64,000 bases of DNA from Desertibaculum subflavum (GTDB taxonomy: Bacteria > Pseudomonadota > Alphaproteobacteria > Ferrovibrionales > Ferrovibrionaceae), in contig QOZS01000007.1 in assembly GCA_003576705.1 (NCBI GenBank), positions 62,001 to 126,000 of the forward strand, written 5' to 3'. Below the pieces are notes generated by a model. It had not been told where the DNA came from, searched no databases, and worked only from the letters and a program-made list of their open reading frames with translations. This document shows, piece by piece, positions 8,737-17,369 of this stretch (position 1 is the first letter of the stretch; each line of letters opens with the position of its first letter). Both the position numbers and the translations under genes were made by a program.

Positions 8737-9453
8737 TTGGAGCAACCCGTTGCCCTGGTGGTCGAAGACGAGCCGCTGATCGGCATGGACATCGCCCTGA
8801 CGATCGAGGATGCCGGCTGGCGCGTGCTCGGGCCGGCGCCGTCGGTCGCCGCGGCGCTGGCGTTGCTCGCGCGGGAAAAGCCGGATATCGCCTTCGTCGA
8901 CGTGCATCTCAACCGCGAGACCTCAGGCCCGGTGGTGATCCGGCTCGGCGAGCTCGGCACGCCGGTCGTGCTGACCACCGCCTATCCGAACCCCACCGTC
9001 ATGGGGCCGGAATTCGAAGGCCTGCCGCTTCTGGTCAAGCCGTTCGACCATGCGGCGCTGCGTTCGATCGTGGATCGCCGGCGCGGCGTCTCCTATCAGA
9101 TCGATGCCGAGCGCCGCATCGTGTTCCTCTATGGCCGCGGCGCGCTCCGGGTCGACGAGATCCTGGAGATGCAGCGCCGGCTGAGCGCCGACCCGGAATT
9201 CGATCCGGCCTTCCGGTTGCTGGCCGATTACCGCGCCGCCACTTCGATCCAGATCCAGAGGCATCGGATCGCCGAGGTCGCGGCGAACGCGCCCTTCTCA
9301 CCGGGCGCGCGGCGCGCCTTCGTGGTCAGCGGCCTGCGCAACTACGACGTCGTGCGCCAGTTCCAGTCGCTCAACGACGCCGACGGGGCGCATGGCCAGG
9401 TCGGAGTCTTCTACGACTTCGACAGCGCCAACCGCTGGCTGGAAGAGGCATAG
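8737..9453 (+). CDS. Response regulator: receiver domain plus STAS/SpoIIAA-like domain
   Basis: Predicted 238-residue two-component protein. The receiver (4-118) keeps the acidic pair (E10, D11), phospho-acceptor D55 (FVDVHL), the conserved Thr in LTTAYP and the Lys in LLVKPFD. The C-terminal part (about 120-238) is not DNA-binding; it matches along its length the stand-alone protein of the convergent neighbour (9498-9926). The likely start is TTG at 8737, because GGAGG lies seven bases upstream and the receiver begins at once; no ATG fits. The output is probably a protein-protein switch. Confidence 0.75.
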   Translation: MEQPVALVVEDEPLIGMDIALTIEDAGWRVLGPAPSVAAALALLAREKPDIAFVDVHLNRETSGPVVIRLGELGTPVVLTTAYPNPTVMGPEFEGLPLLVKPFDHAALRSIVDRRRGVSYQIDAERRIVFLYGRGALRVDEILEMQRRLSADPEFDPAFRLLADYRAATSIQIQRHRIAEVAANAPFSPGARRAFVVSGLRNYDVVRQFQSLNDADGAHGQVGVFYDFDSANRWLEEA

Positions 9454-9497
9454 CCCCGCCGAAGGCCGGCGCGCAGGGGCAGGGAGGGGCGGGCTGC

Positions 9498-9926
9498 CTA
9501 ACTCCGCTCCGCCTCGGTCAGCCAGCGGATCGCATCCGGCAGGTTGTCGAACAAGGCGTAGGAAAAGCCCGAGCCCGCCGCCTCGCTGAGCGCGGCGAAC
9601 ATCCGCGAGATGCCGTAATTGACGGCGGAGTTGACGACGAAGGCGCGCCGGGCGCTCGGCTGCATCGGCGTGTTGCTGGCGATCTTCTTCAGGTCGTCCG
9701 TGCTCAGGCCGTTGAAGTCGGCGCGCAGGCCGTCATACAGCACGGTGAAGCTCGGATCGAAGGTCGGATCCTGACGCGACAGCGCCTGGATGCCGCGGAT
9801 ATCGTTCAGGCCGATGGCGCCCGCATAGGTGACCACCACCATCCGGCGGTCGAGGTCGATGCGATAGGACACGACCTTGTCGTGTTCCTGCACCAGCCAA
9901 CCTGCACCAACTGCCTGGGGCATCAC
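9498..9926 (-). CDS. Stand-alone STAS/SpoIIAA-like protein, paralogue of the neighbouring regulator's output domain
   Basis: Small soluble protein of 142 residues. It shares with the C-terminal domain at 9096-9450 the pattern VSY.ID..RR, DP.FDP.F, RRAFVV and the ending IRWLTEA versus NRWLEEA. The fold is probably the STAS-like domain of small alphaproteobacterial signalling proteins; this is inference. It starts at GTG 9926 or ATG 9923, with AGGAG seven or ten bases upstream. It converges with the receiver gene, 44 bases apart, which suggests a duplication or a split pair working in one pathway. Confidence 0.65.
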   Translation of the reverse strand: MMPQAVGAGWLVQEHDKVVSYRIDLDRRMVVVTYAGAIGLNDIRGIQALSRQDPTFDPSFTVLYDGLRADFNGLSTDDLKKIASNTPMQPSARRAFVVNSAVNYGISRMFAALSEAAGSGFSYALFDNLPDAIRWLTEAERS

Positions 9927-10001
9927 TCACCCGCTCCTGCCGGCTCACTCTGACGCGTAAAACGCCAGACACAAGGGGGCGTCACGGCAAACTTGAGAAT
10001 T

Positions 10002-10020
10002 GTATAATTTGCAATTATAC
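10002..10020. promoter_or_regulatory. Perfect 19-bp palindrome containing TATAAT
   Basis: GTATAATT-TGC-AATTATAC is an 8-bp perfect inverted repeat with a three-base centre in an otherwise GC-rich area. Both strands carry TATAAT. On the minus strand it lies 76-94 bases upstream of the STAS-like gene start and could be a -10 element overlapped by a dimeric regulator site. No good -35 was found. Confidence 0.45.
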
Positions 10021-10190
10021 TAACGGCAGCTTGGGCAACCGGGCCTCGCTCTTTTATACCGTGAAACCCCGTCCCCATCCGCCGGCCGTGCGGCGGCGCG
10101 CGGACAATGCCGCGCCCGGGGATCATTAGGAACGCGGAATCTCAGACAAATCAGTGGCTTGGAACTGCTTGCCGTTCCCCGGCGCAGGTT

Positions 10191-10290
10191 CCCATAGGAC
10201 GCCATAGGCAATCATTGGACATCATAGGCCGCCATTAGCGCCTATAGGACGCCACAGGCTCCCATAGGCAATCATAGGCAGCCATAGGCC
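10191..10290. repeat. Degenerate tandem array, ten units of 10 bp
   Basis: Ten consecutive decamers fit the consensus (G/C/A)CCATAGG(C/A)N: for example CCCATAGGAC, GCCATAGGCA, ATCATAGGCC, GCCACAGGCT, CCCATAGGCA, ATCATAGGCA, GCCATAGGCC. Most units differ at one to four positions and the register is kept exactly over 100 bases. A period of ten equals about one helical turn and is not a codon multiple, so this is not a coding repeat. It starts 26 bases after the 3' end of the next minus-strand gene. Confidence 0.88.
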
Positions 10291-10315
10291 CTCTGGATGC
10301 GCCACCGGACCGTGG

Positions 10316-10687
10316 CTAGCTCATCTCTTCCGGCACGAACAGGCAGATCGCCGCGCCGCCCCGCATGCAGAGCCAGATGTCGTGGTCGTGCTGGTGGTAG
10401 TAGAAGCCGCGCATGCCGTCGTGGAACAGCTGTTGGGTAGGCGATATCAGGTAGCCGTTCTCGACCCGCTGCACTTCGCCGGGGAAGGCGCGGCGACAAT
10501 CCTCCGGCCCGCAGCACCAGCGCCACAAATGGTCGCGCTCGATCCATTCGGCATCGCCATGGCCGCGGGCGCCCGGCGGCGAGATTGCGACGAAAGCGGC
10601 AACCGCTGCCGCCACGGCAGGCCAGGGCAATCGAGGTCGGCGACGCGGAACGGGCACGGCGTTTCCCCGACAGGACGGCCGGAGCAT
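10316..10687 (-). CDS. Small secreted cysteine-motif protein of unknown function
   Basis: Protein of 123 residues with a signal-peptide-like N-terminus (WPAVAAAVAAFVAISPPGARG, about residues 22-42) and a mature part of about 80 residues carrying CCGPEDC, then aromatic and histidine-rich FYYHQHDHDIWLCMRGG and a late Cys. The paired cysteines suggest disulphides in the periplasm. Similar small CCG..DC proteins occur in alphaproteobacteria, as I recall, without known function. Signal-peptide boundaries and the start are approximate. Confidence 0.6.
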   Translation of the reverse strand: MLRPSCRGNAVPVPRRRPRLPWPAVAAAVAAFVAISPPGARGHGDAEWIERDHLWRWCCGPEDCRRAFPGEVQRVENGYLISPTQQLFHDGMRGFYYHQHDHDIWLCMRGGAAICLFVPEEMS

Positions 10688-10742
10688 GGCACGAAGCGCC
10701 GCCCGGACGCGACGGTTGCGCCGTGCCGGGCGACGGGCGGGT

Positions 10743-11582
10743 CTATTGGCCGTCGATGAAGCGGTCGAGGTCGCTCAGGACCGGCGGGTCGTCGCGCGCG
10801 AGCGGCGACAGCGCCAGCACGATGCCGATATGGCCGGTTTCGGGATAGAGCTTCGCCTCGGCCTTGACGCCCAGCGCCTGCAGCCGCTCGGCCAGTCGAA
10901 GGCTGTGGCGGGCATAGACGGTGTCGTCCTCCGCCCCGTGCAGCAGCAGCATCGGCGGCGTCGCCGCGTCGACAAGGCGGATCGGCTGGGTCGCCGCCAG
11001 ATCCTCGGCATGGCCGAACACGCGCCGCGTCGTCGCGCTGTCGAGCGGCAGGAAGTCGTAGGGGCCGGCGAGGCCGATCGCGCCGGCGACGACGCTGCGG
11101 TCCAGGCCATGCGCGGCGAGATAGCGCGGATCGGCCGCCACCATGGCGATGTTGTAGGCGCCGGCGGAATGACCCATCAGGTAGAGCCGCGCCGGATCGC
11201 CGCCATGCGCCGTGACATGGCGATGCGTCCAGGCCACCGCCGCGGCGACGTCTTCGACGAAACCCGGGAAGCGACCGTCCGGGTCGAGGCGGTAATCCGG
11301 CAGCACGGCGACATAGCCGCGCGCCGCCAGCGCCTGGCCGACGAAGCGGTACTGGGCGCGCTCGCCCGAGCTCCAGGAGCCGCCATAGACGAACAGCACC
11401 ACCGGGCGCGGACCGGTGGCCGCTTCGGGCCGGTAGATGTCGAGCCGCCGGCGCGGGCCTTCGCCATAGGCGATGCCGATCTGGCGCTGATAGCCATCGC
11501 GCGGGACCAGAAGATCGAGTGCGGCGATCGGCGCGCAGGCAGCGACAAGGCCAGTGAGCAGAAGAGCGAACAGGTGACGCAT
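10743..11582 (-). CDS. Alpha/beta hydrolase lipoprotein (carboxylesterase-like)
   Basis: Esterase-type hydrolase of 279 residues. The N-terminus is a lipoprotein signal with lipobox LVAAC (Cys16). The nucleophile elbow is GHSAG with Ser139; the acid is in HGAEDD and the histidine in ETGH. The oxyanion motif is YGGSW where the hormone-sensitive-lipase group has HGGG. The C-terminus SDLDRFIDGQ is typical of BD-FAE/carboxylesterase relatives. It probably sits at the periplasmic face of a membrane and acts on small esters. Confidence 0.8.
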   Translation of the reverse strand: MRHLFALLLTGLVAACAPIAALDLLVPRDGYQRQIGIAYGEGPRRRLDIYRPEAATGPRPVVLFVYGGSWSSGERAQYRFVGQALAARGYVAVLPDYRLDPDGRFPGFVEDVAAAVAWTHRHVTAHGGDPARLYLMGHSAGAYNIAMVAADPRYLAAHGLDRSVVAGAIGLAGPYDFLPLDSATTRRVFGHAEDLAATQPIRLVDAATPPMLLLHGAEDDTVYARHSLRLAERLQALGVKAEAKLYPETGHIGIVLALSPLARDDPPVLSDLDRFIDGQ

Positions 11583-11720
11583 GCAACCGGAAGGCAGATC
11601 TCGCGTTATGGCTGTTACGGTCGGGGCCGGGTTTCGGATGTGAAGTTGTTAACGAAAGCCTGCCACCCTGGCCTCCGACCGGCTTGGTGCCGCTCCCATA
11701 TGTTCGTCGAGGCGTACCTG

Positions 11721-12131
11721 ATGAGGTTCGCGATGCGGCGCTTGCACAGACCCGTAGCCTTCGGTCCCGTCCTGGCTTTGTTGCTGTCGCTGCCGGCCAT
11801 CGCCGAGGCGGCCGATCCCGCCGTCCCCACGACCACCGGCCCGGCCGCCCTGCGCGCACCGGATGCCGGCACGTCATGCGGGCCGCTGGTCAACGATCCG
11901 GGCACCTTCTGTCTCGATATGGGGCGCCAGTTCGGGCGGCCCGCCGCCGGCGGCGCGGATATCCGCTTCCCGAATTATCAGGAAGTGGCCGACCAGATTG
12001 CCCGCTCGCCGGATCCGGCCAAGCGCGCCAAGGCGACGCAGTATCTGAATCAGGCGCGGGAAGCCTGGACCGCCGGTTTCCACGAGACGGCGCTCGACCT
12101 GCTGCGCACCGCCCAGGTCGCCTTGTACTAG
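11721..12131 (+). CDS. Small secreted protein of unknown function
   Basis: Frame of about 136 residues with a clear signal peptide (PVAFGPVLALLLSLPAIAEAA) and a mature part with two cysteines (GTSCGPLVNDPGTFCLDMGRQFG) and a helical C-terminus (TQYLNQAREAWTAGFHETALDLLRTAQVAL) resembling a single TPR-like helix pair. The start could be ATG 11700, 11721 or 11733. No family recognised. A terminator-like stem-loop follows. Confidence 0.6.
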   Translation: MRFAMRRLHRPVAFGPVLALLLSLPAIAEAADPAVPTTTGPAALRAPDAGTSCGPLVNDPGTFCLDMGRQFGRPAAGGADIRFPNYQEVADQIARSPDPAKRAKATQYLNQAREAWTAGFHETALDLLRTAQVALY

Positions 12132-12147
12132 CCCGATCTGCTAGCCT

Positions 12148-12193
12148 CTGCCGCCCAACATCTGCTGCTTGGGCGGGCAGAAGGCAAATTTTT
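12148..12193 (+). terminator. Probable rho-independent terminator
   Basis: CTGCCGCCCAA (12148-12158) pairs with TTGGGCGGGCAG (12169-12180) with one bulge and a ten-base loop. AAATTTTT follows. It lies 17 bases after the stop of the small secreted protein and isolates it from the ABC transporter operon. Confidence 0.6.
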
Positions 12194-12297
12194 GGGCGAT
12201 CCGATCGCGCTTTGCTGACGCTACAGTTTGACGTCTGCCTACGGATGCATCGGCATCGGCCTTGCATTGTCTTTGCCCCGGAGCAATCGGGGTGGCG

Positions 12298-13368
<1,071 letters not shown>

Positions 13369-13408
13369 GTTTCATCCCGAACAGCCAAGAGCCAGAGGAG
13401 GCAGGAAC

Positions 13409-14698
13409 ATGAGCAAGATCACCGATAGACGGTTCAACCGGCGCAAGTTGCTGAAGGGTGCCGCGGCTGTGGCCGGCGCCGCGGCCGGCAGCGGCGCGCT
13501 GACCGGTTTCCCGACCATCTGGGCGCAGAACATCAAGAACGTGACCTTGCGCCAGTTCGGCACCGGCGTGTCCAACATCAACGAGATCGCGGAGCAGTGC
13601 AAAAAGGATCTCGGCATCACTCTGCAGATGACCGCGCTCGATTCCGACGCCGTCGTGCAGCGCGCCGTCACCCAGCCGAAATCCTACGACATCGCCGATA
13701 TCGAATACTGGATGGTCAAGAAGGTCTTCCCGGCCGGCATCATGCAGCCGATGAACGTGAAGAAGATCAAGTACTTCGACAAGATCGTGCCGATCTTCAC
13801 TTCCGGCAAGCTGAAGCCGGATTCGGTCGTCGCCCAGGGCACCGCCCCCAACACGGTCAGCTTCGTCGAGGGCAAGGACTCGGTGAAGTTCGCCAAGGGG
13901 CAGACCGAGTGGTTCACCATGATCCCGACCATCTACAACGCCGACACGCTCGGCATCCGCCCGGACCTGGTCGGCCGCCCGATCACCAACTGGAAGGACA
14001 TCCTGGATCCGAAGTTCAAGGGCCGCACCGCGATCCTGAACATCCCCTCCATCGGGATCATGGACGCCGCGATGATCTGCGAGAGCGCCGGCATCGTGAA
14101 GTACGGCGACAAGGGCAACATGACCAAGGCCGAGATCGACAAGACCATCGGCTTCCTGATCGACACCAAGAAGGCGGGCCAGTTCCGCGCCTTCTGGAAG
14201 ACCTTCGACGAGAGCGTCAACCTGATGGCCTCGGGCGAGGTGATCATCCAGTCGATGTGGTCGCCGGCGATCACCGCGGTGCGATCCAAGGGCATCCCCT
14301 GCGTCTACCAGCCGCTGAAGGAAGGCTATCGCGCCTGGGGCGGCGGGCTCGGCCTCGCCAAGCATCTTTCCGGCCTCGAGCTCGACGCAGCGTACGAGTA
14401 CATCAACTGGTATCTCTCCGGCTGGGTCGGCGCCTTCCTCAACCGCCAGGGCTATTACTCGGCCGTGCTCGATACCGCCAAGGCGCATATGAGTGCCGAC
14501 GAGTGGGCCTACTGGATGGAAGGCAAGCCGGCGAAGACGGAGATCAAGAACCCGCAGGGCAAGGTGATGGAGAAGCCGGGCGCGGTGCGCGACGGCGGCT
14601 CATTCTACGACCGTATGGGTGCGGTCGCCTGCTGGAACGCTGTCATGGACGAGGACCGCTACATGGTCCAGAAATGGAACCAGTTCATCGCCGCGTGA
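13409..14698 (+). CDS. ABC transporter substrate-binding protein, PotD-like, Tat-exported
   Basis: Periplasmic binding protein of 429 residues in the same operon as its ATPase and permeases. The N-terminus RRKLLKGAAAVAGAAAG is a twin-arginine signal, implying export after folding. AGAGGAGG-type sequence precedes ATG 13409. The body resembles the SBP_bac_8/PotD group (W.KD.LDPKFKGR, SMWSPAITAV, GGLGLAKHL). Substrates of this group include polyamines, amino-acid derivatives and opines; the downstream GNAT and selenoprotein genes may hint at the compound handled. Confidence 0.85.
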   Translation: MSKITDRRFNRRKLLKGAAAVAGAAAGSGALTGFPTIWAQNIKNVTLRQFGTGVSNINEIAEQCKKDLGITLQMTALDSDAVVQRAVTQPKSYDIADIEYWMVKKVFPAGIMQPMNVKKIKYFDKIVPIFTSGKLKPDSVVAQGTAPNTVSFVEGKDSVKFAKGQTEWFTMIPTIYNADTLGIRPDLVGRPITNWKDILDPKFKGRTAILNIPSIGIMDAAMICESAGIVKYGDKGNMTKAEIDKTIGFLIDTKKAGQFRAFWKTFDESVNLMASGEVIIQSMWSPAITAVRSKGIPCVYQPLKEGYRAWGGGLGLAKHLSGLELDAAYEYINWYLSGWVGAFLNRQGYYSAVLDTAKAHMSADEWAYWMEGKPAKTEIKNPQGKVMEKPGAVRDGGSFYDRMGAVACWNAVMDEDRYMVQKWNQFIAA

Positions 14699-15633
14699 TG
14701 GCTCGAAGCGTCCCAACCGACGCCGTTGCGATACCCCTCTCCTCTGCCGCGCAGGGGAGGGGGGCGTCGAGTGCGGCGAAGCCACGCCGCTCGTCATCTG
14801 CGCCCTATCTGCAGGTGGCGCCGCTGGTCGTGGTGTTCCTGCTGTTCCTGGTCTTCCCGATCCTGATCATCGTCATGGTCAGCTTCTGGGACTACGATAC
14901 CGCGCGCCTCATTCCCGCATTCGTCCTGACCAATTATGACGAGCTTCTGTTCAGTCCGGTCACCTGGGGGACCTATCTCCAGACCGTGACCTTCGCCGCC
15001 ATCACCTGGGCGGTGACCTTGGTGGTCGGCTTTCCGGTCGCCTATTTCCTGGCCTTCCATGTCCGCTCGGCGACCTGGCAGACGGCGCTGTTCCTGGTCT
15101 GCACGGTGCCGTTCTGGACCTCGAACATCATCCGCATGATCTCTTGGATCCCGACGCTCGGGCTGAACGGTCTCATCAACAAAGGCCTGATCGGTATCGG
15201 CGCGATCGAGAAGCCGCTCGAGTTCCTGCTGTTCTCCGACTTCTCCGTCGTGCTCGCCTATGTGCACCTCTACACCCTGTTCATGATCGTGCCGATCTTC
15301 AACTCGATGATGCGGATCGACCGGTCGCTGATCGAGGCGGCGCGGGACAACGGCGCCAATGGCTGGCAGATCCTGGGAAACGTCATCGTGCCGCTCTGCA
15401 AGCCCGGCATCGCCATCGGCTCCATCTTCGTCGTCACCATCGTGATGGGCGATTTCGTCACCGTGCGGCTGATGAGCGGCGGGCAGTCGGCCTCGGTCGG
15501 GCTGATGATGCTGAACGCCACCTCGCTGCTGCAGTATCCGGCAGCGGCTGCCAATGCGGTGGTGCTGCTGCTGCTCGTGCTGCTGACCGTTGCCGTGATG
15601 ATGCGGCTGGTCGATGTCAGGAAGGAGCTCTGA
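14698..15633 (+). CDS. ABC transporter permease, PotB-like
   Basis: Inner-membrane permease of 311 residues with about six transmembrane helices (first at about 42-65) and the ATPase-contact EAA loop EAARDNGANGWQILGNVIVP. Its ATG overlaps the last base of the binding-protein stop (TGATG), so translation is coupled. The N-terminal 35 residues are polar and Ser/Ala-rich, somewhat longer than usual. Confidence 0.88.
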   Translation: MARSVPTDAVAIPLSSAAQGRGASSAAKPRRSSSAPYLQVAPLVVVFLLFLVFPILIIVMVSFWDYDTARLIPAFVLTNYDELLFSPVTWGTYLQTVTFAAITWAVTLVVGFPVAYFLAFHVRSATWQTALFLVCTVPFWTSNIIRMISWIPTLGLNGLINKGLIGIGAIEKPLEFLLFSDFSVVLAYVHLYTLFMIVPIFNSMMRIDRSLIEAARDNGANGWQILGNVIVPLCKPGIAIGSIFVVTIVMGDFVTVRLMSGGQSASVGLMMLNATSLLQYPAAAANAVVLLLLVLLTVAVMMRLVDVRKEL

Positions 15634-15634
15634 G

Positions 15635-16477
15635 ATGCGCGCGCGGCGGCGCAATGCCGGGTTCTGGCCGCTCGCGGCGTTCTTCGCTCTGTTCGTGCTG
15701 TTTCTCTACGGCCCGCTCACCAGCATCATCGTGCTGTCGTTCCAGGGGCCGAATGGCGGCCTGACCTTCCCGATGAACGGCGCCTCGCTTACCTGGTTCG
15801 CCAACCTGTTCGAGAAGCAGATGGTCGGCGACTTCGCCGGTTCGTTCCAGCGCTCCATCCTGCTCGGCCTCGTGGTCATGGTGATCACGGTGGTGGTCGC
15901 CTTCCTCGCCGGCCTCGCCTTCCGCCGCCGCTTCCTCGGCTCCGGCCTCGTCTTCTATCTCGCAGTGGCGAGCCTGATCGTGCCCTCGATCCTGATCAGC
16001 CTCGGCATCGGATTGCTGTTCCGCCTGTTGGACCTGGAGGCGGCCTGGTGGAGCTCGGCGCTCGGCGCGCATCTCTCCTGGACGCTGCCCTTCGGCCTGC
16101 TGATCATGTTCGCGGTGTTCAACCGCTTCAGCCCGGCCTACGAGGAAGCCGCGCGGGACCTCGGCGCCAGCGCCTGGCAGACGGTGATGCATGTGGTGGT
16201 GCCGATCATCCTGCCCAGCCTGATCGGCGTCGGCCTGTTCGGCTTCACCCTGTCCTATGACGAGTTCGCCCGCTCGCTCTACACTGCCGGCACCTTCAAC
16301 ACCCTGCCGCTCGAGATCTACGGCATGACCACCAACGTGACGACGCCGGTGCTCTACGCGCTCGGCACGGTGACGACGGCGGTGTCCTTCGCGGTGATCG
16401 GCCTCGCGCTGCTCGCCTATACGATGGTGGAGCGCCGGCGCCGCCGGCTCGGCTCCGATGCCGGCCGCGGCGTATGA
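15635..16477 (+). CDS. ABC transporter permease, PotC-like
   Basis: Second permease of the importer, 280 residues, six predicted helices and EAA loop EEAARDLGASAWQTVMHVVVP. The start at 15635 is one base after the PotB-like stop, with AAGGAG eight bases upstream inside that gene. It ends overlapping the GNAT gene by four bases (ATGA), showing the acetyltransferase belongs to the same transcript. Confidence 0.88.
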   Translation: MRARRRNAGFWPLAAFFALFVLFLYGPLTSIIVLSFQGPNGGLTFPMNGASLTWFANLFEKQMVGDFAGSFQRSILLGLVVMVITVVVAFLAGLAFRRRFLGSGLVFYLAVASLIVPSILISLGIGLLFRLLDLEAAWWSSALGAHLSWTLPFGLLIMFAVFNRFSPAYEEAARDLGASAWQTVMHVVVPIILPSLIGVGLFGFTLSYDEFARSLYTAGTFNTLPLEIYGMTTNVTTPVLYALGTVTTAVSFAVIGLALLAYTMVERRRRRLGSDAGRGV

Positions 16478-17322
16478 GCTACAAGACCCGCGTGATGAGC
16501 GCCGCCGAGCTCGACCTCGCGGTCGAGTGGGCGGCAAGCGAAGGGTGGAATCCCGGCCTCAACGACGCGCTCGCCTTCCGTGTCGCCGATCCGGCCGGCT
16601 TCCTCGTCGGCCTCAAGGACGGCGTGCCCGTCGCCTCGATCTCGGTGGTGCGCTACGGCGCCGATTTCGGCTTTCTCGGCTTCTACATCGCGACGCTGGA
16701 GGCGCGCGGGCAGGGGCTCGGCTACCGGCTCTGGCAGGCCGGCATGGCGCATCTCGCCGGCCGCAATGTCGGCCTCGACGGCGTTCCGGCGCAGCAGGCG
16801 AACTACCGCAAGTCCGGCTTCACCCTCGCCTGGCGAAACGTCCGGTTCGGCGGCGTGCCGCAGCCGGGCAAGTCGGCCGCGCCGGGCGTCACGCTGGTCG
16901 ACGCGCGCACGCTTCCGTTCACGGCACTCGCGCAATACGACCGCCGATTCTTCCCGGCGCCGCGCGACGCCTTCCTTGCCGCCTGGATCGGCACCCAGGG
17001 GCATCATGGACTGGCAGCGCTTCGCAATGGTGACGTTGTCGGCCTCGGCATCGTTCGTCCGTGCCGCGAGGGTCACAAGATTGGCCCGCTCTATGCGGAA
17101 AGCCGGGACGTCGCGGGAGCTTTGTTCCAGGGCCTCTGCGCCGCAAGGTCCGCGGACGGCCCCGTTTTTCTCGACGTGCCGGAGCCGAACGCGGCCGCCG
17201 TGGCGCTGGCGGAAGGCGCCGGCCTCAAGCCCGCCTTCGAGACGGCGCGGATGTATACCGGCCCCGCGCCGGCGATCGACCGCACCGGCCTCTACGGCGT
17301 CACCACCTTCGAACTGGGCTGA
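16474..17322 (+). CDS. Two-lobe GNAT family N-acetyltransferase
   Basis: Cytoplasmic protein of 282 residues. The N-terminal half is a GNAT fold with the acetyl-CoA loop EARGQGLGYRLWQAG (about 70-85); the C-terminal half (about 150-282) resembles a second, degenerate GNAT lobe of the Acetyltransf_18 type. It is coupled to the transporter by a four-base overlap and so probably acetylates an imported amine or related compound. This is inference; the substrate is unknown. Confidence 0.8.
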   Translation: MSYKTRVMSAAELDLAVEWAASEGWNPGLNDALAFRVADPAGFLVGLKDGVPVASISVVRYGADFGFLGFYIATLEARGQGLGYRLWQAGMAHLAGRNVGLDGVPAQQANYRKSGFTLAWRNVRFGGVPQPGKSAAPGVTLVDARTLPFTALAQYDRRFFPAPRDAFLAAWIGTQGHHGLAALRNGDVVGLGIVRPCREGHKIGPLYAESRDVAGALFQGLCAARSADGPVFLDVPEPNAAAVALAEGAGLKPAFETARMYTGPAPAIDRTGLYGVTTFELG

Positions 17323-17369
17323 TCGCTGTCCATCGCCTAAGCTTCGCCGAAGTGGATCGGGAGGAAAAG

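Larger units (their letters stand above)
9927..10315. other. 389-base gene-free region with a palindrome and a 10-bp repeat array
   Basis: I see no credible gene here. It holds an AT-rich palindrome (10002-10020), a GC-rich spacer, and a 10-bp-period tandem array (10191-10290). Short frames in the region do not look like proteins. It separates the STAS-like gene start from the 3' end of the CCG/DC-motif secreted protein, so it is upstream of the former. Confidence 0.7.

Noticed and set aside
10191..10290. CRISPR array
   Set aside because: Units are 10 bp with no unique spacers; no cas genes are present.
10686..11720. Long plus-strand frame upstream of the small secreted protein
   Set aside because: It lies opposite the alpha/beta hydrolase gene and is antisense-like; the secreted protein needs only the last 136 codons.
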